Shown: piece by piece, positions 45,085 to 52,044 of the stretch
How positions within the stretch are numbered: the stretch's first letter is position 1
How the letters are laid out: every line of letters starts with the position of its first letter
Origin: a candidate division WOR-3 bacterium
GTDB lineage: Bacteria; Hydrothermota; Tepidihabitantia; Tepidihabitantales; Tepidihabitantaceae
DNA length: 64,000 nucleotides
Direction: 5' to 3'
NCBI GenBank assembly: GCA_024653355.1
Contig: JANLFQ010000001.1
Span: forward strand, 620,001 to 684,000
Position numbers and translations under genes: made by a program
The notes under the pieces: generated by a model
What the model was told of the DNA's origin: nothing
What the model saw: the letters and a program-made list of their open reading frames with translations, nothing else
Databases searched by the model: none

Positions 45085-45522
45085 ATGAGTGACTGCCCTT
45101 TTTGTTCAATCGTCGCCGGTAAAGCACCCTGCCGTAAAGTATATGAAGACGAGCACACCTTGGGGTTTTTGGACCTTTACCCCATTTCCCGCGGTCACTG
45201 TCTTGTCATCACCAAAAAGCATATCCGCCTGTTTACCGACATCCAGCCCCAGGACAACATCGCCGGACCTTTTCTCCGTGCCTGCTACCTCGTTGCCCGC
45301 AAGATAAAAAACGCCTTAGATTGCGAATATGTCACGATGCTCATTCGGGGCACCAGGGTACCTCATCTCCATATGTTACTCGTCCCGACAATCCGAAACG
45401 AAGAAAACATCCTTGACAAAACGCTCAATCTGCACCACTTCTGTCAGGTGCGCCTTAAACCACAGTTTTCTGAAGCCGAGTTGGATGCCATCGCCGAAAA
45501 GATAAGAGCCGCTGCCCCCTAA
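45085..45522 (+). CDS. HIT-family protein with altered motif
   Basis: 145 residues of the histidine-triad superfamily (nucleotide hydrolases and transferases). The N-terminal CPFC (Cys4, Cys7) with GHCLVI His38 are typical of zinc-binding HIT proteins. The triad region reads PHLHMLLVP: His94 and His96 are present, and His96 is the expected nucleophile, but the third His is Leu98. Activity on nucleotide phosphoramidates may be altered. The start has AGGAGG 8 nt upstream. It is co-transcribed with the PK-C-like gene and followed by a hairpin. Confidence 0.85.
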   Translation: MSDCPFCSIVAGKAPCRKVYEDEHTLGFLDLYPISRGHCLVITKKHIRLFTDIQPQDNIAGPFLRACYLVARKIKNALDCEYVTMLIRGTRVPHLHMLLVPTIRNEENILDKTLNLHHFCQVRLKPQFSEAELDAIAEKIRAAAP

Positions 45523-45535
45523 AAGACCCCAGAAA

Positions 45536-45563
45536 GATACGGGGCGAAAGCCCGCCCCGTATC
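45536..45563. terminator. Hairpin between convergent genes
   Basis: GATACGGGGCG (45536-45546) pairs with CGCCCCGTATC (45553-45563) around a 6-nt loop. Neither side has a good T-run, so it may be a bidirectional but weak terminator for the HIT gene and the T9SS cargo. Confidence 0.6.
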
Positions 45564-45587
45564 ATTAATACCGATTACCGGTCTGCG

Positions 45588-48500
45588 CTATTTCACAACC
45601 AGTTTCCGGGTCACGGTGTATTCGCCATCCAGTTTCAGAAGATAGACACCGCTCGGCAACATCCGCAGGTTCACCGTCGCCCGGGCGCTTCCCAGCGGCT
45701 GACTCAACACCATTCTGCCCGTCGCATCAAAAATCTGAACTCGCATCCCTGGTGTTGTACCCGAGATGAACAGCACACCCTGACTTCCTGTTGGATTAGG
45801 CGCAATGGTCAGCGAACCGGGCTCGTTTTGCACCGTACCCATTACGCCGCTTTTATCCGGAACATCGGCGAAGAGAGTATCGGCGGAAACATAACACCAC
45901 AACTCCGGTGTCTTATTCCCTTTCAGGGCAAAGAAAATCCCATCCTCATAAAGCACGATGTCGCCCCCACCTTTCACCCGCTTCTTCCTTCCCGTCGAGC
46001 CAACCGAAGGCATCGTATCCAGTTCCACCCAGGAGTCGCCCAGTGCATCGTAACGCCAGAACTCGCAGGTGTTGCCGCCTTTGAGCGCATAGATTGCATC
46101 ATTGTACCAGGCACCAGAACTGCCATCCTTACACTTCTTTGTCTTGCCCAACTTTCCGATAAATGGCATTCCGGATAAAGACTGACTGAACCAGGTATCG
46201 GCAAGGACATCGTACTTCCACAACTCGTGCACCTTGGATTTATGGGCATAAATGTAAAACTGATTTTGTCCCGGTCGCGCGTTATAAACAATCCAGGAGC
46301 CCCGGTCCCATCTTCTGCCGGTCGCGGTTAACGGTGCGGGTGCACGTGGCTCCCATACACCGGAAACGGTGTTAAACCGGTAGAACTCATCGGTATAACC
46401 CTTCAGAAGATAGACATAACCGGTGTCGGTATGGGGTCGCTTGATATACACCATATCGGTGCCGGCTTTCACCCGTTTCCCGCTGGAACCAGGTGGCACA
46501 TTCTCCAGTGGCACCCAGGTATCAAGCTCTACATTGTAAGCCCAGAACCCTAAGGTGTTGTTACCCTTGGTCGCATAAACATAGTCACCACCCGCAACAC
46601 CCACTGAGCCCCGACGCGGGGGTCTGCCATCCGCACCTAAAGGCATCGACTTTAACTGATGCCAGGTGTCGGCTAATGGGTCGTAGAGATAAAAGTCGCC
46701 CACCTTGTTCCCTTTCAGGACAAAAAGGCAACGCGTCCCGCTCACACGCATCTGAGTCAGCCATCCTCCATCACTTACCCCTCTATTGGAAGGTGCCAGT
46801 GGCACCTGACTCACCTCGTGCCAGCCATAGGGCCAATGGGGAATGCGCCGGACCACGAAATCGGCACTGAGCACATCGTTGTCCGGAAATGTGTCGTTGC
46901 TACAGAAGGTTGAACACCGCACCGACCATGTTCCAGGCACACCGCCCATCGTATACGCCGGGAAGTTAACAATCGTGTCCCTTCGACCGGCAAGACCAAT
47001 GATGGGAACCGATTCGTTGTATACCACCGTTCCGCTGGCATCAATCAGTTTTAAAAAGGCACTGAAATCTGCCGGATTATCTCCCCGGTTCCACCAGCGC
47101 GCCCGGGGTGTCACTACCGCGCCACTATCAATTGTGCCACTGGGCGCTTGAATCTGAAACATCTCGATATCGGTGTTGTAAACTGTAAAAGTTCCTTCCC
47201 GCACATCGTTCGTTGAGTTTTTATCCAAAACCGCTGTGGTTGAGCATCGCACCGTCCATTGCCCCGCCCCATTCACCACAAAATCAGAAAAAACAAGGGT
47301 GGTCTCAGCACCGGGTGCTAAATTAGCAACATCCAGCGACTCCGAATAAACCCTGTTGCCTGCCGGATTGATAAGGAAGCAAAACAACCGAAAGTCAACA
47401 TTGTTAAATGCGCCGAAATTGCGGCAAACCACCCGGGGCGTAACAGCGGTTCCGGGTATTATCAATCCCGAAGGTGACAAAATTGAAGACACCCCGGCAT
47501 CAACCAGTTCACCTCTAATGTAATAAACATCGTTGTCACCATCGGAATTGTCATACCAGACGATGTGCAGGTCGTCGAACTCGCCCGCCCATAAAGCCGG
47601 GTAATAAAGACCGGTCTGTGCCCGATTGGTCAACTGCATCACCTCTCCCCAGCTGCCCGCCTGTTTCTGCCGGTAGAGGATTTCGAAACGGGTAGGCGAA
47701 ATCTCGGTATAACCCCGCCAGACAACATTCACTATCCCATCAACCTCGGCAACAACCGGGTCGTATTGATTGCCATTGTTATAGGTACTGACCGTTTCCG
47801 TGGTCCCCCAACCGGACCCGGTTTTTGCTCGATAAAAAATCCGGTCGTTGGAAGAACTCGGAACATCTCCATTCCAGACCACATGAACCGTAGAACCGTC
47901 TTCACTCACCGCAACCGCACACGCAAACATATCAGCATTTGCGTTAACATCTGACACCTGCTCAATATCCCGCCACACGCCGCTACCGCTGCGCCCACGA
48001 TAAAAGACCTGGTAGTAACCAGCCACCCTTTTCCGCCAGACAACATAAACACTGTCCGCCTGGTCAACCGCTACTGATGCCTGGATGTTTGAATCGCTCG
48101 GAAAGTTATCAACAATCGAAACAGAACTCCACCCTGTACCCGGGGTGTACTCCATATGTTTGATTCTGAAAAAGGTCGGGTTCGACGCATCCCTTCCATA
48201 CCAGACAATATGGACATTATTTCCTCCAGGCCGACAGGCAATTGACGGGTAGTAGTTGAGATAATTGCCTCCGGGATTGTAAAGATAAACCGAATCTCCC
48301 CAGGTGCCGGTGGCGACATTCCATCTTTTATACCATATCCCGTAGTTCGGCGATGTTGATTGATACCAAGTAATGTGAACATTCCCTGAATCGTCACAGG
48401 CAACAGCCGGACGATAAGCCGCAACCGATTGATTGGTCACCTGGGTAATTGGACCCCAGGTACCAGTCGCTCTTGACCACTTCCGATAAAAAACCTGATT

Positions 48501-48713
48501 GGTGCCGGTTCGGTTGTCATACCACACAACATGAACATTACCACCCGTATCGGTTGCCACAGTATGCTGATAACCATAACCCATATATTGAGTTGTTGCG
48601 TCATCGGAAATATTAACCGGGCCCGACCAGCCATCAGTGCCCGCAACAGGAATTCCATTGCTGCTGAAAACCATTGTGATTAAACTCAGCAGCGTGATAA
48701 CTATACCGCTCAT
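45588..48713 (-). CDS. Very large secreted propeller/kelch protein with T9SS type A sorting domain
   Basis: 1041 residues from ATG 48713 (AAGGAGG 6 nt upstream); an ATG ten codons earlier lacks such a site. A signal peptide is followed by seven units of the form VHVVWYDNRTGTNQVFYR (a seven-blade BNR/sialidase-like propeller, about 30-410). Two CARDB/Ig-like domains (about 410-630) come next, then six kelch-like units with a recurrent LKGN-(x)n-FW-YD pattern (about 640-950). The tail (NPTGSQG, FDATGRMVLSQPL, LPSGVYLLKL, RKLVVK) is a type IX sorting domain. It is probably an exported surface adhesin or binding protein. No catalytic Asp-box triad is evident. Confidence 0.85.
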   Translation of the reverse strand: MSGIVITLLSLITMVFSSNGIPVAGTDGWSGPVNISDDATTQYMGYGYQHTVATDTGGNVHVVWYDNRTGTNQVFYRKWSRATGTWGPITQVTNQSVAAYRPAVACDDSGNVHITWYQSTSPNYGIWYKRWNVATGTWGDSVYLYNPGGNYLNYYPSIACRPGGNNVHIVWYGRDASNPTFFRIKHMEYTPGTGWSSVSIVDNFPSDSNIQASVAVDQADSVYVVWRKRVAGYYQVFYRGRSGSGVWRDIEQVSDVNANADMFACAVAVSEDGSTVHVVWNGDVPSSSNDRIFYRAKTGSGWGTTETVSTYNNGNQYDPVVAEVDGIVNVVWRGYTEISPTRFEILYRQKQAGSWGEVMQLTNRAQTGLYYPALWAGEFDDLHIVWYDNSDGDNDVYYIRGELVDAGVSSILSPSGLIIPGTAVTPRVVCRNFGAFNNVDFRLFCFLINPAGNRVYSESLDVANLAPGAETTLVFSDFVVNGAGQWTVRCSTTAVLDKNSTNDVREGTFTVYNTDIEMFQIQAPSGTIDSGAVVTPRARWWNRGDNPADFSAFLKLIDASGTVVYNESVPIIGLAGRRDTIVNFPAYTMGGVPGTWSVRCSTFCSNDTFPDNDVLSADFVVRRIPHWPYGWHEVSQVPLAPSNRGVSDGGWLTQMRVSGTRCLFVLKGNKVGDFYLYDPLADTWHQLKSMPLGADGRPPRRGSVGVAGGDYVYATKGNNTLGFWAYNVELDTWVPLENVPPGSSGKRVKAGTDMVYIKRPHTDTGYVYLLKGYTDEFYRFNTVSGVWEPRAPAPLTATGRRWDRGSWIVYNARPGQNQFYIYAHKSKVHELWKYDVLADTWFSQSLSGMPFIGKLGKTKKCKDGSSGAWYNDAIYALKGGNTCEFWRYDALGDSWVELDTMPSVGSTGRKKRVKGGGDIVLYEDGIFFALKGNKTPELWCYVSADTLFADVPDKSGVMGTVQNEPGSLTIAPNPTGSQGVLFISGTTPGMRVQIFDATGRMVLSQPLGSARATVNLRMLPSGVYLLKLDGEYTVTRKLVVK

Positions 48714-48803
48714 TTTAACCTCCTTACTTTTGGCTGTTTGCAACCCTTAATTTACGGCAATTAAACTGTTAACCGGAAGAAACAGGATGTAACCCGCCGG
48801 TTA

Positions 48804-48832
48804 AATATACGCCAGTTTCTTTTGAATGTCAA
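48804..48832 (-). promoter_or_regulatory. Promoter of T9SS-cargo gene
   Basis: On the minus strand, TTGACA at 48832-48827, 17-bp spacer, TATATT at 48809-48804. The start near 48797 leaves about 84 nt of leader with a Shine-Dalgarno, so this gene is not leaderless. Confidence 0.55.
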
Positions 48833-49196
48833 CTAAATTTTGTATTAAGAATCGTCAAAAAGTCTGTTATTCCCCAAAAAAGTTATGCCCGCACACAGCG
48901 ACAACTCCAGTTTCCATTACCATCCCTGAAACTACTCCGGGGTTGGGTAGGGAAAACAAGGCTCAAACTTATTAACCTGTTGAAAACAAACGCATTATGT
49001 AAAACCGCCCTACCGCTGAAAGTATACTTAAAAGTATACTTAACTCTAAATTATCCGCTACCGGCACAGTAAGTTATGGCTCATTACCCTCTGACTATGA
49101 GATTCAGGTTTGCGCTCAATGTTGCCAGTTCGAAACCAGAAACAGTGCCGAACCTTTTTATCCCCCAACACCCTGTTACCCCAAAACATCTTTTCC
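48833..49196. other. Intergenic region upstream of miaB
   Basis: About 360 bp between divergent promoters. An in-frame extension of miaB back to ATG 49076 is open but has no family resemblance and is interrupted by the miaB promoter. The only distinct element is the tandem palindrome at 49020-49041. Confidence 0.45.
49020..49041. repeat. Tandem 10-bp palindrome
   Basis: AAGTATACTT, a perfect 10-bp palindrome, occurs at 49020-49029 and again at 49032-49041, a period of 12 bp. It may be an operator for an unidentified regulator of miaB or of the divergent cargo gene. Confidence 0.4.
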
Positions 49197-49225
49197 TTGA
49201 CAATCTGTCCTATATGATAGAAAAT
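49197..49225 (+). promoter_or_regulatory. Promoter of miaB operon (leaderless type)
   Basis: TTGACA at 49197-49202, 17-bp spacer, GAAAAT at 49220-49225, then 6 nt to the GTG at 49232. TAGAAA at 49218 with a 15-bp spacer is an alternative -10. The -10 is weaker than in the other cases. Confidence 0.45.
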
Positions 49226-49231
49226 CTACTG

Positions 49232-50554
49232 GTGTCAAAATTCTATTTGCAGGTTTACGGCTGTCAGATGAATCAATACGAAGCCGAATTGGTGCGCCAC
49301 ATACTTAATCAATCGGGATTTAGTGAAACTGATAACGCAGAGGACGCCGATGTCTTCTTAATGGTCACCTGCTCGGTACGCGACCACGCCGAACAAAGAG
49401 CCCTGGGCAGACTGGCAACATTTAAATCCTACAAAAACCGCTCGTCGGAAAAAATCGTCGGCGTTCTCGGTTGTGCTGCCCAGCGCCTAAACGAAAAACT
49501 AATCACCGACTACGGAGCGGATATCGTTGTTGGACCTGACGGTTACCGACACCTTCCCGAACTTATCAACCGCCGAAGAAACGGTGCCCCGCCCCAGTTG
49601 TTTGTGCCGATTAACGACGAGTGCTATCCGGACATTCACCCCCAAATCCGAAATGCCGTTACCGCAAATGTAACAATAATGCGCGGTTGTAACAACTTTT
49701 GTTCATACTGCATCGTCCCTTATGTAAAAGGTCCGGAACGTTCCCGACCGGTGGAAAGCATCGTAAATGAAGTCGAGCAGCTGGTACGCGCCGGAGTAAA
49801 AGAGGTAACGCTTTTGGGCCAGAATGTCCTTGCCTATCAGGACCGGGAAACAAGTTTCACCGAACTGCTGGCAACCGTTTGCACTATTGACGGTATCGAA
49901 CGGGTTCGTTTTCTTACATCTCATCCCCGTGATTTGACGGAAAAAATAATCGACCGGATTGCCCGTTTACCGAAAGTTTGCCCGCAGTTCCACCTCCCAT
50001 TACAGTCGGGTTCCAATCGTATCCTGCAGCTTATGAACCGGGGCTACACCCGCGAGGAGTACATGGAGAAAGTGCAGCTGTTAAGAGATAAAATACCCGA
50101 AGTGTCAATTACCACCGACATCATTGTGGGATTTCCCACCGAGGATGAAGATGATTTTGCTGCCACACTGGAAACTGTCCGGGCGGTCAAATTTGACTTT
50201 GCCTATATGTTCAAATATTCACCCCGGCCCGGAACGCGCGCCGCCGCAATCCAGCCTGCGGTGCCGGAAGCCATAGCCCGGCGTCGCCTTACCGAACTGA
50301 TTAAATTGCAAAACCAGATTACCCGGAATGCCAATCAGGCGCTGGTCGGAAAAACCTGCGAACTGCTGATTGAAGGACCGAGTCCGCGTGGCCAGGGTAG
50401 CCTGGGCAGAACCCGCCAAGGAAAGGTTGTCATCCTTGACGAGGAAATTCCGCCGGGTACTCTTGTCTCAACTATGGTCAAAGCGGTTCGAGGTTGGACG
50501 CCAATCGGTCAGGTGCGCAATACAATACAAGCCCTTGTCACAGGAGGTTGTTAA
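49232..50554 (+). CDS. miaB: tRNA-2-methylthio-N6-isopentenyladenosine synthase MiaB
   Basis: 440 residues from GTG 49232, giving MSKFYLQVYGCQMNQYEAE, the normal N-terminus. Adds methylthio to i6A37 of tRNA. The N-terminal cluster Cys are in YGCQMN (Cys11), VTCSVRD and LGCAAQR. The radical-SAM cluster is CNNFCSYC. The TRAM domain closes the protein (about 375-438). Starting at the upstream ATG (49076) would add 52 residues unlike any MiaB. The stop adjoins lapA, and lapA, lapB and probably mutS belong to the same transcript. Confidence 0.95.
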   Translation: MSKFYLQVYGCQMNQYEAELVRHILNQSGFSETDNAEDADVFLMVTCSVRDHAEQRALGRLATFKSYKNRSSEKIVGVLGCAAQRLNEKLITDYGADIVVGPDGYRHLPELINRRRNGAPPQLFVPINDECYPDIHPQIRNAVTANVTIMRGCNNFCSYCIVPYVKGPERSRPVESIVNEVEQLVRAGVKEVTLLGQNVLAYQDRETSFTELLATVCTIDGIERVRFLTSHPRDLTEKIIDRIARLPKVCPQFHLPLQSGSNRILQLMNRGYTREEYMEKVQLLRDKIPEVSITTDIIVGFPTEDEDDFAATLETVRAVKFDFAYMFKYSPRPGTRAAAIQPAVPEAIARRRLTELIKLQNQITRNANQALVGKTCELLIEGPSPRGQGSLGRTRQGKVVILDEEIPPGTLVSTMVKAVRGWTPIGQVRNTIQALVTGGC

Positions 50555-50908
50555 ATGCTTACATTTAGAGTAATTCTTATCTTACTTGCCTTTGTCATCC
50601 TTTTTATCCTGGGCTGGCAGAATCAAACCACGGCAACCGTTCAAGTGTTCTGGCGCACCTTTTACAATGTCCCCCTTGCCTTTGTAATGCTTTACTCTTT
50701 TGCCTTTGGTGCCCTGTGCGTCGGCATATTTACGATTGTTTCCGAAATCAGGTTGCGTACCCGACTCCACCGGCAGCGCCAGGAGATTGAAGCCTTAACC
50801 GAAGAACTTCGTGCCCTGCGCAATGCACCACTGAGCATAATTCCTTCACCCCAAGAACCGGCACCGAGCGAAATTCCCATCGACGACAACAGCCCAAAAG
50901 GAGCATAG
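50555..50908 (+). CDS. lapA: LapA-domain membrane protein
   Basis: 117 residues with two hydrophobic segments (about 3-21 and 38-60) separated by WQNQTTATVQVFW, the DUF1049/LapA pattern, then a coiled coil (RLHRQRQEIEALTEELRAL) and a proline-rich tail. In E. coli LapA pairs with LapB in control of lipopolysaccharide synthesis through LpxC degradation. The next gene is LapB-like, so the pair is conserved here. The ATG follows the miaB stop directly, with GGAGG in the end of miaB. Confidence 0.85.
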   Translation: MLTFRVILILLAFVILFILGWQNQTTATVQVFWRTFYNVPLAFVMLYSFAFGALCVGIFTIVSEIRLRTRLHRQRQEIEALTEELRALRNAPLSIIPSPQEPAPSEIPIDDNSPKGA

Positions 50909-50912
50909 CATT

Positions 50913-52016
50913 ATGTATCCACTGTTAATTGTCATTCTCGCCCTTTTAGTTGTCGCCCTGTATCCGGTCATCCGCGACTTCTTCCGTCAGCGCCGGGCAA
51001 CGATTCCCGCCTATGTTGAAGGTCTCAAACTACTCCTCGATGGCAATGTTGATGAAGCGGCAAAAAAGTTAAAACAGGCGGTAGAACAGGACACCAGCAA
51101 TGTTGACGCCTATATCCGGCTCGGCACGCTATTTCTCGAACAGGGTGACTTTGAAAGAGCGCTGCGCATCCACGAAAACCTTGCCCTGCGGCGCAATTTA
51201 AAACCAGAAGAAGAAAAAGCGATTTATCGGGCGCTGGTTCAAGACTACATAAAGACGGGCCGAAAGGTGAAGGCGATACCGTTACTTGAAGAGTTGATTC
51301 GGGCGGACCGCAAGGACCTTGCCAGCCGGGAGACCCTTCTCGAACTGTACATCGAAAACAACTCCTGGGATAAGTGTGAAGAGATTCTCAAAGAGTTACA
51401 GGCGGGAGACCCGAACCGTGCCAGCCGATTTTACGCCCTCTACGGCTATGTCTATGGCAAAGTTAACTATAAATCAGGTGTAAAATGGTTGCACGACGCC
51501 CTGAAACTCAATCCGAACTCCCTCCTTGCCCGAATTCTCCTTGGTGACCTCTTGTTAAGCCAGGGTGAAGTTGACGAGGCAATCCGGGTCTGGAAAGAGG
51601 TAATTGAAGTGGCGCCGGAAAAAAATTACCTCGTCCGGGAGCGACTGGAACGGGCATACTTTGAGAGTGGCCACTACGAAGAGGTTACCAACCTCTACCG
51701 CCGACTCCTGTTTCGGGTACCGCAAGACACCGGACTGGTTCTGGCGTTAGCCGAAATCTACGCCAAAATGGAAAACTTAAAGGAAGCCCGCAACATCCTT
51801 GAAAAGGCAACGAAAAACGGCGATGCTGCCACCCGCATCTTCCTGGCGCAGATTTTGCTGCGGGAAGGTGAAACGGCACGCGCACTCACCGTCCTCAATG
51901 AAGCGATGAGCAAGTTAGCCGCCAACACCCGGCACTGTAAAAAATGTAACGCCCTGCTCCGGCAGAGTGAAATCCGGTGCCACCAATGCGGCACCTGGCA
52001 GGATGATGTGACATAA
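50913..52016 (+). CDS. lapB: LapB-like TPR protein with rubredoxin-type zinc ribbon
   Basis: 367 residues: an N-terminal membrane anchor (2-18), about eight TPR-like repeats (residues 30-340) and a C-terminal CKKC-(x)10-CHQC metal site. This is the architecture of LapB (YciM), the adaptor that presents LpxC to FtsH and regulates lipopolysaccharide synthesis. It follows lapA by 4 bp. No lpxC or ftsH is in the window, so the role is inferred from architecture and pairing. The mutS gene starts 28 bp later. Confidence 0.85.
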   Translation: MYPLLIVILALLVVALYPVIRDFFRQRRATIPAYVEGLKLLLDGNVDEAAKKLKQAVEQDTSNVDAYIRLGTLFLEQGDFERALRIHENLALRRNLKPEEEKAIYRALVQDYIKTGRKVKAIPLLEELIRADRKDLASRETLLELYIENNSWDKCEEILKELQAGDPNRASRFYALYGYVYGKVNYKSGVKWLHDALKLNPNSLLARILLGDLLLSQGEVDEAIRVWKEVIEVAPEKNYLVRERLERAYFESGHYEEVTNLYRRLLFRVPQDTGLVLALAEIYAKMENLKEARNILEKATKNGDAATRIFLAQILLREGETARALTVLNEAMSKLAANTRHCKKCNALLRQSEIRCHQCGTWQDDVT

Positions 52017-52044
52017 GTTTACCGCGACCGTAGCCGACGCCGCA

